Positions 44,953-53,300 of a stretch of 64,000 bases of DNA are shown one piece after another. The notes beneath the pieces are model-generated. The model had not been told where the DNA came from, searched no databases, and saw nothing but the letters and a program-made list of their open reading frames with translations. Source of the stretch: Hankyongella sp964404985 (lineage in GTDB: Bacteria > Pseudomonadota > Alphaproteobacteria > Sphingomonadales > Sphingomonadaceae). The DNA lies in NCBI GenBank assembly GCA_964404985.1, contig CAYOMD010000003.1:62001-126000 (forward strand). Reading direction: 5' to 3'. How positions within the stretch are numbered: position 1 is the stretch's first letter; each line of letters starts with the position of its first letter. The translations under genes were made by a program, and so were the position numbers.

Positions 44953-46242
44953 CTAAATCGAAATCCGCCGCTCTTCAACAATGTTGAGGCCATAGGCTTC
45001 CAGCCCGACCACGGTGTGCGGGGAGGAGTTGGTCAGCAGGATCATGTCCTTGACGCCAAGATCGACCAGGATCTGGGCACCGATCCCGTAATCGCGCAAC
45101 GTCTCGTGCTCGGCCACCGGTTCGGCACCGCTGCGGGCATCAAGCGACCGGCTGAGCCGGGTTGGCCGGGTATCGCGGATCAGCACCAGTACGCCGGATC
45201 CCTCCTCCCCGATGGCGGCCATTGCGCCCTGCAACTGGCCGCATCGCATGCTGTCCTCCCCCAGAACGTCAGGGAACAGGGAGATGGCATGCATGCGCAC
45301 CAGCACCGGGCGCGACACATCCAGCGTGCCCTTGATGAGCGCCAGATGCTCGGCATATTCGGCGGTGTTGACATAGCAGCGCGCCTGCCAGTCGCCGCCA
45401 AACCGGCTTTTGAACGGAGCCTGCGCGATGCTCGCCACCAGATTGTCGTGGCGGCGGCGATAGGCGATGAGATCGGCGATGGAGCCGATCTTCAGGCCGT
45501 GGCGGCGGGCAAACGGCACCAGGTCATTGAGGCGCGCCATGCTGCCATCGTCGTTCATGATCTCGCAGATGACGCCGGCCGGGGTGAGGCCCGCCAGCCG
45601 GGCGAGATCGACCGCGGCCTCGGTATGGCCGGCCCGCACGAGTACGCCGCCGTCGCGCGCCATCAGCGGGAAGACATGGCCCGGCGTGACGATATGTTCC
45701 GGCCCCTTGCTTGGGTCGATGGCGACCTGAATCGTGCGCGCGCGGTCCGCCGCCGAGATGCCGGTGGTCACGCCGTCCCGCGCTTCAATCGAGACCGTGA
45801 AAGCCGTCTGGTGGCGCGTGCCGTTGTGCTGGCTCATCAGCGGCAGGTTCAGTTCCTCGACCCGTGTGCGTGTCATGGTGAGGCAGATCAGCCCGCGGCC
45901 ATAGCGGGCCATGAAGTTGATGACCTCGGGCGTCGCCATCTGGGCTGGCACCACCAGATCGCCCTCATTCTCCCGGTCCTCATCGTCGACCAGGATCACC
46001 ATGCGGCCATTGCGCGCATCCTCAAGGATATCCTCGATTGGCGAGAGCACGCGGGTGGTCGCGTCGCACCCGGAGAGATAGCCCTCCAGCTTGCGCAGGG
46101 TATCGGCGGTCGGGTTCCAGTCCGGACGGTCGGCCAGCCGCAGTGAGTTCGGGTGCAGGCCGGCGTCACGCGCCAGCCCGGCCTTGGTCACGGCGCCGGA
46201 GGCGAGCAGGCCCTGGATACGGTCAATGGTCTGGGAAATCAT
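44953..46242 (-). CDS. ribB: 3,4-dihydroxy-2-butanone-4-phosphate synthase with N-terminal HTH-like and degenerate RibA-like domain
   Basis: The 429-residue protein has three parts. Residues 1-58 contain a helix-turn-helix-like segment (TKAGLARDAGLHPNSLR, then PTADTLRKLEGYL). Residues 66-265 are the DHBP synthase domain with DDEDRENEGDL and GHTEAAVDLARL, which makes the four-carbon precursor of riboflavin. Residues 270-429 resemble GTP cyclohydrolase II but lack its zinc cysteines: where the family has SEC...RCDC this protein has HAISLFP...MRCGQLQ with a single Cys334. Only the RibB reaction is therefore expected. It lies between ribE and ribH. A 16-base palindrome lies 47 bases upstream. Confidence 0.92.
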   Translation of the reverse strand: MISQTIDRIQGLLASGAVTKAGLARDAGLHPNSLRLADRPDWNPTADTLRKLEGYLSGCDATTRVLSPIEDILEDARNGRMVILVDDEDRENEGDLVVPAQMATPEVINFMARYGRGLICLTMTRTRVEELNLPLMSQHNGTRHQTAFTVSIEARDGVTTGISAADRARTIQVAIDPSKGPEHIVTPGHVFPLMARDGGVLVRAGHTEAAVDLARLAGLTPAGVICEIMNDDGSMARLNDLVPFARRHGLKIGSIADLIAYRRRHDNLVASIAQAPFKSRFGGDWQARCYVNTAEYAEHLALIKGTLDVSRPVLVRMHAISLFPDVLGEDSMRCGQLQGAMAAIGEEGSGVLVLIRDTRPTRLSRSLDARSGAEPVAEHETLRDYGIGAQILVDLGVKDMILLTNSSPHTVVGLEAYGLNIVEERRISI

Positions 46243-46271
46243 GGCAGGTGCGAATCCCTCGAAGGAGTCAG

Positions 46272-46300
46272 GATATCACTCTGCCAAAATCACATTGCAA
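46272..46300 (-). promoter_or_regulatory. Possible internal promoter for ribB
   Basis: On the minus strand TTGCAA (46295-46300) and GATATC (46272-46277) are separated by 17 bases, which resembles a weak sigma-70 promoter. Transcription would start near 46265, about 23 bases before the ribB ATG. The -35 box is the centre of the palindrome described next. Confidence 0.35.
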
Positions 46301-46305
46301 TGTGA
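46290..46305. promoter_or_regulatory. Perfect 16-base palindrome upstream of ribB
   Basis: TCACATTGCAATGTGA is an exact inverted repeat in the 86-base gap between ribE and ribB, inside an otherwise tightly packed operon. Its symmetry suggests a site for a dimeric DNA-binding protein. No FMN riboswitch pattern is seen here. Confidence 0.5.
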
Positions 46306-46328
46306 AGAGCAAACCGGTGGATAAACAT

Positions 46329-46937
46329 TCAATGTGCGCGAACCGCCTGCAGGCGGGCGATGTAGCGCGCCAGCACATCCATCTCCAGATTGACCGGCCG
46401 GCCCTCGGTCACGGTCCCGAAACTGGTCCATTGCAAGGTATGCGGGATGATGTTGACGCCGAACAGCACACTGCCGTCCGCCTGGTCCTCGACCGTGTTG
46501 ACCGTGAGCGAGACACCATTGATGGCAACCGAGCCCTTGGGTGCCAGTGCAGCCGCCAGCACCGCCGGGGCGTGCAGCAGGAAGCGGCGGCTGTCCCCCT
46601 CAGGGGTGATGGCGAGGATCGTGCCGACCGCATCCACATGCCCGGTGACGATGTGCCCGCCGAGTTCATCCCCCACCCGCACCGAACGCTCGAGGTTGAC
46701 CGGCGTGCCCTCAGCCCAGCGGCCAAGCGTGCTGCGCGCCATGGTCTCTGCCGATACGTCCACGGCGAAGGCGCCTGCCCGCTTGTCGACGACGGTCAGA
46801 CACACGCCGTCGCAGGCAATCGACGCGCCGATGTCGACCGTTGCCAGGTCATAGCGGGTGGCGATCCAGAAGCGGGCGTCGCCGCGCGCCTCTATCGAGT
46901 GTACGGTGCCGATGTCGGTGATGATACCTGTGAACAT
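46329..46937 (-). CDS. ribE: Riboflavin synthase alpha chain
   Basis: The enzyme forms riboflavin from two lumazine molecules. The 202-residue protein has the two repeated beta-barrel halves: MFTGIITDIGTV with ACDGVCLTVVDK, and LGGHIVTGHVDAVG with INGVSLTVN. It lies nine bases after ribD in the same operon. Confidence 0.96.
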   Translation of the reverse strand: MFTGIITDIGTVHSIEARGDARFWIATRYDLATVDIGASIACDGVCLTVVDKRAGAFAVDVSAETMARSTLGRWAEGTPVNLERSVRVGDELGGHIVTGHVDAVGTILAITPEGDSRRFLLHAPAVLAAALAPKGSVAINGVSLTVNTVEDQADGSVLFGVNIIPHTLQWTSFGTVTEGRPVNLEMDVLARYIARLQAVRAH

Positions 46938-46946
46938 AAGCGCGTT

Positions 46947-47963
46947 TTAGCGGGTTCTTGCAAAGACCGCCAGATGGTCCGGGCCGAGGCTGCGCCGTTC
47001 GGTCTGCGTCCAGCGACCATGGGCGGCGGCAAGATCAGCCAGCCCGAGTGAGCCCAGCGCCGGTCGCCCGCCGAGCAGCACCGGGGCCTGATACCACAGC
47101 AGCCGGTCCACAAGATCAGCGGCCAGCAATGCGCTTGCCAGCCCCTGCCCGCCCTCGACCAATACCCGGCTGATTCCCTCCCCCGCCAGCAGTCGCAGGG
47201 CTGCGGGCAAGTCCCGGCCATCCAGAATGCGGGCAGTGCGGGCGGCACGACCGGTCAGGTGCGCCGGCATAGCCCCCCAGGTGCGGCTGGCCACGAACGG
47301 CTGCGGCGTGCGGTCCTCAAGGCCAGGCAGGCGCACATCAAGCGCCGGATCGTCGGCCAGCAGCGTGCCGGAGCCGACCAGAATCGCATCGTGCCGGGCG
47401 CGCTCCTGGTGGGCGTGTGCGCGCGCTGCCTCCCCGGTGATCCAGCGGCTGGACCCATCGGCAAGGGCAATGCAGCCATCCAGGCTGGTCGCCAGCTTGA
47501 GGGTCACCGCCGGGCGCCCCTCCACCAGGCGGCGGCGGAACCCGTCGATCAGTGCCAGTGCCCCGGCAGCACCCGTGCCCAAATCCACCGTTATGCCGGC
47601 GGCGCGCAGCCGCGCCACCCCCTGCCCGTGGGTGCGCGGGTCGGGGTCGAGGCAGGCGACAACCACGCGCGCGGGGCGGCGGCCGAGGATGAGGTCGGTG
47701 CAGGCAGGGCCGCGCGGGCTCTCGTGCGCGCACGGCTCCAGGGTCACATAGACGGTGCCGGCAACGGCCCGCGGGCCAGCCTGATCAAGCGCGATGGCTT
47801 CGGCATGCGGGCGCCCCCCCAGGCCAGTGACACCGCGGCCAACCACTTCCCCGCCGCGTACGATGACACAGCCGACGGACGGGTTGGGCCGGGTGCGCCC
47901 CAGACCACGTTGCGCGAGTGCGAGGGCGGACGCCATCCAGGCGGCGTCCCCCCGCTCAGTCAT
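46947..47963 (-). CDS. ribD: Bifunctional diaminohydroxyphosphoribosylaminopyrimidine deaminase/reductase
   Basis: RibD carries out the deamination and the reduction after GTP cyclohydrolase in riboflavin synthesis. The 338-residue protein has the N-terminal deaminase with RTRPNPSVGCVIV, the zinc motif GRPHAEAIAL and EPCAHESPRGPAC. The C-terminal reductase has KLATSLDGCIALADG, RWITGEAARAHAH and DAILVGSGTLLADDPAL. ATG 47963 was chosen; it overlaps nrdR by eight bases. Confidence 0.95.
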   Translation of the reverse strand: MTERGDAAWMASALALAQRGLGRTRPNPSVGCVIVRGGEVVGRGVTGLGGRPHAEAIALDQAGPRAVAGTVYVTLEPCAHESPRGPACTDLILGRRPARVVVACLDPDPRTHGQGVARLRAAGITVDLGTGAAGALALIDGFRRRLVEGRPAVTLKLATSLDGCIALADGSSRWITGEAARAHAHQERARHDAILVGSGTLLADDPALDVRLPGLEDRTPQPFVASRTWGAMPAHLTGRAARTARILDGRDLPAALRLLAGEGISRVLVEGGQGLASALLAADLVDRLLWYQAPVLLGGRPALGSLGLADLAAAHGRWTQTERRSLGPDHLAVFARTR

Positions 47964-48450
47964 CCGCCTTGGCAGCGCGCCAGGAGACCGGCATGCCGAC
48001 GCGAGTCCCGAGCTGGCCGACAAATTTCTCGAAATCGTGGGCCTCGCGGAAATCCTTGTAGACGCTGGCGAAGCGCACATAGGCGACCGGGTCGAGCTGC
48101 TCCAGCGCCTCCATCACCATCTCGCCGATCAGGGCGACCGCGATGTCGCTCTCGCCCAGCGACTCCAGCCGGCGCACCAGCCCGTTGACCATGCGCTCCA
48201 CCCGCTCCTGCTCGACCGGGCGTTTGCGCAGCGCAATGCTGACCGAGCGCTCCAGCTTGTCGCGGTCGAACGGTTCGCGCTTGCCGGACTTCTTGACCAC
48301 CGTCAGCTCGCGCAGTTGCACCCGCTCGAAGGTGGTGAAGCGCGCGCCGCATTCCGGACATTGCCGCCGCCGCCGGATCGCCGAGTTATCCTCGGTCGGC
48401 CGGCTGTCTTTCACCTGCGTGTCGATATTGCCGCAAAACGGGCAGCGCAT
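47956..48450 (-). CDS. nrdR: Transcriptional repressor NrdR
   Basis: NrdR is the nucleotide-sensing repressor of ribonucleotide reductase genes. The 164-residue protein has the zinc ribbon with Cys3, 6, 31 and 34 (MRCPFCG, RQCPECG), the RRRRQC and RFTTFERVQL signatures and an ATP-cone. It is the first gene of the riboflavin operon, an order frequent in alphaproteobacteria. It is divergent from the pentapeptide gene over a 155-base spacer. Confidence 0.97.
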   Translation of the reverse strand: MRCPFCGNIDTQVKDSRPTEDNSAIRRRRQCPECGARFTTFERVQLRELTVVKKSGKREPFDRDKLERSVSIALRKRPVEQERVERMVNGLVRRLESLGESDIAVALIGEMVMEALEQLDPVAYVRFASVYKDFREAHDFEKFVGQLGTRVGMPVSWRAAKADD

Positions 48451-48605
48451 GAGTGTGTTCGCCCCATCAAAACCAATGTGTTCCTACCACATATGGGGGC
48501 TTAACCCTGCTGCGGGTCAAGATCAATTGTGATCTCCCGGCAATTTCTCTTGCCGCCGCCAAGGGGACGGTTGAAAACTGCACAGGTGCCGGAACGGGGG
48601 ACTTT

Positions 48606-50156
48606 ATGCGGTGGCGGTGGTGGCGGGCGGTGGCGCGGGCAAGGGACTGGCTGAACCGCCGGAGAGACTGGGCGGCTGAGCGTCCTGCGTGGATTATAAA
48701 GACCATCGATGCCGTCGACCGGTATTATGGTCGCCACATCGTCTGGCGGCTGGCGCTACGCGGCTGGAGACACAAGCAGCCACAAAAAGGGGAGGGGCAA
48801 TGGCGGGTCAACTCCTGGGCCCGGCTTGGGGTCCTGCTCTGTGTTGCCATCCCGATGGTTGTGCTGCTGTTCGTCTGGCCGGACGTGCGCGGCCACAAGC
48901 TTGTCTACTGGCTCGTGCATGGGTTTCTGGGGGCTGTCACCGGACAGAGCGCGGTCACCCTGCCAGCGCCTGAGTGGCGAGACCTTGGCCCGCCGCTGCT
49001 GGCGCTGTTCGGCGCGCCGGTTGCCATGCTCTTCTGGTTCTGGCGGGATGTGCACGCCCGCGCGACCATCGAGAACAGCCGCAAGGACACCAACCTGAAA
49101 GAGTTTCAGGAGGTGCAGATGCGCGCAGCCGGCGCGCTGGACGATAAGCTGCAAGCTGAAGCCCGCGAGACCCTGCAGGTCGCCGCCATCCACCAGTTGC
49201 GCGGGTTCATCCGCGGCGACTATGGCGCGGCCTTCCGCCGCCCGGCGTTCGAGCTGCTGCGCGCCCGGCTGGAGCGCTCTGCCATCGAGCGCGGCGACGA
49301 TGATTTCACGCGGGATATAGAGGCGCTGAACCAGAATAGTATCGGGGAAATGATGTCGATCCGGAATAGTATTCAGGAAGCGACCTATAATCCCAGACCA
49401 GTCTCTGACCTGGGTCAAAACCTGAGGATAATCATCGCAGATAAACTCAAAAACCAACGCAAAATATTCAACAGCAAGCCGCTGCACCGCGCCGAACACC
49501 AGCTGTTGATCGAGGACTGGAACCGGCTGTTCAACACTGGCCTGCCGTTCCGTGGGCTTAACCTTTCGTTGGTGCAGTTCGAGCCAGGCACGGTGTTTGC
49601 CGGCTGCCATATGCCGGAAGTCAATCTGCGCGGGGCCTATTTGCACAAGTGCCATTTTCAGGGCGCGTATCTAAGAGGTGCGCAACTGCAGGGCGCAAAT
49701 TTGCACCGGGCGAACCTTCAGGACGCGAATATGATTGTGGCGTATCTTCAAGGCGCGTTTTTGTTGAATGCGCAACTAAAAGGCGCAAAATTATTCTCGG
49801 CGCAGCTACAGGGCGCGACTTTGCAGGATGCGCAGCTGCAGGGCGCGGATTTGCAGGACGCGAAGATGCAGGGCGCGGATTTGAAACGGGTGCAGTTGCA
49901 GGGCGCGGATTTGAGTGGCGCACACTTACAGGGCGCGAATTTGCGGGGTGCACACTTACAGGGCGCGAATTTGCGGGGTGCAAGCATCGATGCTGCCACG
50001 AAATTATCACATGCCGTCTATGACGATACGACCATTTTCGGAAGCCTTGTCGGTAATGATCCAGCGGTCGCCGAAGTGCAAAAAGCGCAGTGGCGGGCGA
50101 AGGGCGCGCGCCACATCAGCGAACCCTCTCCCTTTGCGGGAGAGTGGCTTGAGTAA
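48606..50156 (+). CDS. Membrane-anchored pentapeptide-repeat protein, function unknown
   Basis: The 516-residue protein has a basic, Trp-rich N-terminus (MRWRWWRAVARARDWLNRRR) and hydrophobic stretches at about residues 75-92 and 131-146, with a weaker one at 100-113. A helical charged middle follows (residues 150-300), then a right-handed pentapeptide-repeat helix from about 316 to 461 made mostly of A-x-LQG units (GADL, GANL, DAQLQ). Such repeats form a rod-like scaffold; no enzymatic motif is visible. The charged middle suggests a cytoplasmic domain. ATG 48606 has GGGGGA five bases upstream; a longer frame from 48453 has no such site. It may be a single-gene transcript. Confidence 0.8.
   Translation: MRWRWWRAVARARDWLNRRRDWAAERPAWIIKTIDAVDRYYGRHIVWRLALRGWRHKQPQKGEGQWRVNSWARLGVLLCVAIPMVVLLFVWPDVRGHKLVYWLVHGFLGAVTGQSAVTLPAPEWRDLGPPLLALFGAPVAMLFWFWRDVHARATIENSRKDTNLKEFQEVQMRAAGALDDKLQAEARETLQVAAIHQLRGFIRGDYGAAFRRPAFELLRARLERSAIERGDDDFTRDIEALNQNSIGEMMSIRNSIQEATYNPRPVSDLGQNLRIIIADKLKNQRKIFNSKPLHRAEHQLLIEDWNRLFNTGLPFRGLNLSLVQFEPGTVFAGCHMPEVNLRGAYLHKCHFQGAYLRGAQLQGANLHRANLQDANMIVAYLQGAFLLNAQLKGAKLFSAQLQGATLQDAQLQGADLQDAKMQGADLKRVQLQGADLSGAHLQGANLRGAHLQGANLRGASIDAATKLSHAVYDDTTIFGSLVGNDPAVAEVQKAQWRAKGARHISEPSPFAGEWLE
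49921..49980 (+). repeat. Exact tandem duplication of 30 bases within the pentapeptide gene
   Basis: The 30-base unit at 49921-49950 is repeated without change at 49951-49980, giving two identical HLQGANLRGA decapeptides. Other repeats in the gene differ from each other at DNA level, so this one looks recent. Confidence 0.95.
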
Positions 50157-50183
50157 CGCGAGCCGGGTGAGGGGCAAGCAGCG

Positions 50184-50206
50184 TGATGACTTTAGATTGA
50201 ACCGTT
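50184..50206 (-). repeat. Inverted copy of the family A tail
   Basis: Read on the minus strand this gives AACGGTTCAATCTAAAGTCA and so on, which matches the tail of the family A repeat at 29416-29438 with few changes. It forms an imperfect terminal inverted repeat with 50349-50371. Confidence 0.6.
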
Positions 50207-50228
50207 TGTCATCGTTAGACTGCGCATA

Positions 50229-50299
50229 GACCGCTCACCCTGAGCTTGACGAAGGGATGAGCGGCTCGTGGTTCGTCAAGCTCACCACGAGCGGTGAGG
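50229..50299. repeat. Palindromic intergenic repeat, family B (copy 2)
   Basis: The element shares TGACGAAGGG, TGAGCGG, TCGTGGTT and AGCTCACCACGAGCGG with the copy at 11448-11559. Its inner hairpin GCTCGTGGT/ACCACGAGC is a perfect 9-base stem. The outer arms seen in copy 1 are not present in the same form. Confidence 0.7.
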
Positions 50300-50326
50300 G
50301 TCTAGACAGGTCCAGACGATGCCGGA

Positions 50327-50371
50327 GCCACCCCTCGACCGGGCCCGAACGGTTCAATGAAACGTCATCAG
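50327..50371. repeat. Palindromic intergenic repeat, family A (copy 3, right half only)
   Basis: The segment contains CACCCCTCGACCGGG, CCGAACGGTTC and a tail ending GTCATCAG, matching the right half of the copies at 29333-29440 and 33191-33285. The left half is replaced by the family B element. It ends three bases before the stop codon of the convergent oxidoreductase gene. Confidence 0.65.
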
Positions 50372-50374
50372 CGC

Positions 50375-53300
50375 CTAAGCGGCCAGCCGCTGCGGCTCTG
50401 CACGCCACGCTGCGGCAAGCTGCGCCCAGCGCGGCTTGACCCTGGCGAGTGCGGCCTCCTTGACCGGGCCGAAGCCGCGGATACCATCCGGCAGTTCGGC
50501 AAGTGTCACAGCATCCTCCAGCCGGTCCGGTGTGAGACGCGCCACCACGTCGTCGAGCAGTGCCTGGTAGTCCTTGATCAACTGGCGCTCGGCGCGGCGC
50601 TCGTGGCTGCGCCCGAAGATATCGAGCGCGGTGCCGCGCAGGCCTTTCAGTCCGGCCAGCAGGCGGAAAGCGGTGAACATCCAGCCGCCGAAGCGCTGCT
50701 TGTCCGGTCGCCCCGTTGCCGGGTTGACGGGGGAAATCAACGGCGGCGCGAGGTGCACTTCCAGCGCATCATAGCCCGAGAACTGCTGCGCCAGGTTCTG
50801 CTGGAAGCGCCCATCCGTATACAACCGCGCGACCTCATACTCGTCCTTGTAGGCCATGACCTTGTAGAGGTTGCGTGCTGCCGCAAACGCCAGCCGCTCG
50901 GAGCCTGGGCTGACCCGTTGCTCGGCCGCTCGCACCAACGCGATGCGCGCTGCATAATCTGCCGCATAGGCCGCACTCTGATAGGCTGTCAGCTCGGCAA
51001 CCCGGTTCGCGACGAGCGAGTCCAGCGTTTCAACAGCTGGCACCTCAGGCGGCGCCCCCGGCATCAGTGCCTCGACCGCCGCACGGTCGTGCGCCAGCAA
51101 ACGGCCAAGGGCGAACGCCTGCTTGTTGAACGCAATGGCGACACCGTTCAGCTCGATGGCCCGCAACAGGCTCGCCAGGTGCAAGGGCACCAGACCGTGC
51201 TGCCAGGCATAGCCCAGCAGCATCATGTTGGCCGCGATCGCATCGCCCATGATCGCGGTCGCCATGCGCTCGGTCGGCAGCACCCAGGTCCGGTTCGGGT
51301 TGCAGGCGGCGCGTACCGCCTGTTCAACCCGCGCTTCCTGGAAGTCATAATCGCGGTTCATCACGAAATCGGCGACTGGTGCCTGGTTGCTGTTGACCAC
51401 AGCTGCGGAGCGCGCCGGGTTCAGCAGGTCCTGCGTAGCACTGCCTGCCGCCACAACCGAGTCGCAGGCCAGCAGCAGGTCAACCCCGCCGGTGATGATG
51501 CGCGGTGAGCGAAGATCGTCGTTACTGCGCCCAAGGCGCACGTGGCTGTAGACCGCCCCGCCCTTCTGCGCGAGGCCGGCCATGTCTGCAGTGGTCGCCG
51601 CCTTCGCCTCGAGGTGCGCGGCCATACCCAACAGCGCTGCAATGGTCACGACACCGGTGCCGCCGATGCCGGTCACGAAGATGTTATAGTCCTCGCGCAG
51701 GATCGGCACCTCTGGCAGGGGCACGCCTGCTGCAAAGTCGGTTGCCTTGGAGAGCGTCGGCTTGGCGATCTTCGCGCCTTTCAGGGTTACGAACGACGGG
51801 CAGAAGCCGGTGAGACAGGAGAAATCCTTGTTGCAGCTTGACTGGTTGATCCGCCGCTTGCGACCGAACGGCGTCTCCAGCGGTTCGACCGCCACGCAGT
51901 TCGATTGCACCGAACAGTCACCGCAGCCCTCGCACACCAGCGGATTGATGAACACCCGCTGGTCGGGGTCCACCATCTGCTTTTTCTTGCGGCGGCGGCG
52001 TTTCTCGGCAGCACAGGTCTGGTCGTAGATGATTGCCGTGACGCCAGGGACCTCGCGCAACTCGCGCTGCACTGAATCCAGCAGGGTCCGTTCCTCGACC
52101 CGGGTGCCGGGTGGAACGCCGATGGTCAGCACCCGCGCTGGATCCTCGGTGACGACGACAATCGAGCCGACCCCCTCGCCCTGTAGCTGGCGCACGATCT
52201 GATCGACGGTCAGCTGGCCCTCGACCGGTTGGCCGCCGGTCATGGCAACCGCATCATTGTAGAGGATCTTGTAGGTGGCGTTGACCTTGGCCGCGACGGC
52301 CTGGCGGATCGCCAGCAGGCCGGAGTGGAAATAGGTCCCGTCGCCCAGGTTGACGAAGATATGCTGCTCGTCCGTGAAGGGCGCGCTGCCGACCCAGTTG
52401 CAGCCCTCGCCGCCCATCTGGGTGAAGGCGTCGGCGCTCCGATCCATCCACATCGCCATGATATGGCAGCCGATGCCGGCGGCAGCGCGGGAGCCATCCG
52501 GCACCTTGGTGGACGTATTGTGCGGACAGCCGGCACAGAAATAGGGCTTGCGCACGACCGGCGCCTTGTAATCGCGACGGCGCTGCTCGCGGTTGGCAAA
52601 GAACGCCAGACGCTCGGTGATGCGATCATTGGAGAGGATGCGCGACAGCCTGCTGGCGATGACGTGGGCGATCTCGCCCAGCGACAGTTCGTTATCGGGC
52701 TGAAGCAGCCAGGCACCGGTCTCGTCGTATTTGCCAACGACGCGCGGGCGGACCTTCTCGTTCCAGTTATACAGCTGCCACATGAGCTGGTGTTCCAGGA
52801 ACTCCCGCTTCTCCTCAACCACCAGAACCTCCTCCAGGCCCTCGCAGAACTGGCGCACCCCTTCCGGCTCCAGCGGCCAGGGCATGCCGACCTTGTAGAG
52901 CCGCAGGCCGATATCGGCGGCAACCTTCTCGTCGATACCAAGCTCGCCGAGCGCCTCCATGACGTCCGCAAAGGACTTGCCGCTGGTGATGATGCCGAAG
53001 CGCGGGTTGGGCGAGTCGAAGATCACCCGGTCAATGCGGTTGGCGCGGGCGAAGGCAAGTGCGGCAAAACCCTTGTAGCGCTGCAGTCGTGTGTCCTCCT
53101 CGCGCCAGACGTCGCCGGGCCGAATGTGCAAGCCGCCGGGCGGCACATCGAACTCCGGGATGATGAACTGGCGATGTTCTGCCGCCAGATCAACCGTACC
53201 GGAGGTCTCGATGGTCTCCGAAATCACCTTCATGCCGACCCAGCAGCCGGAGAAGCGTGACATCGCGATCCCGAGCAGGCCGTACTCAACGAATTCGTGC

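Noticed and set aside
46243..46328. FMN riboswitch before ribB
   Set aside because: The conserved multi-helix pattern and its GC-rich signature blocks are not present; the gap is only 86 bases. No such pattern was seen before ribD, ribE or ribH either.
48453..48605. N-terminal extension of the pentapeptide protein
   Set aside because: It lies in the divergent promoter region with nrdR and has no ribosome site; ATG 48606 has one.
49620..50000. Regular period in DNA that might suggest a CRISPR array
   Set aside because: The period is 30 bases (or 15) without spacers and encodes A-x-LQG pentapeptides in a long open frame.
49621..50010. Minus-strand frames rich in Cys-Ala-Pro repeats
   Set aside because: They are antisense shadows of the pentapeptide repeats.
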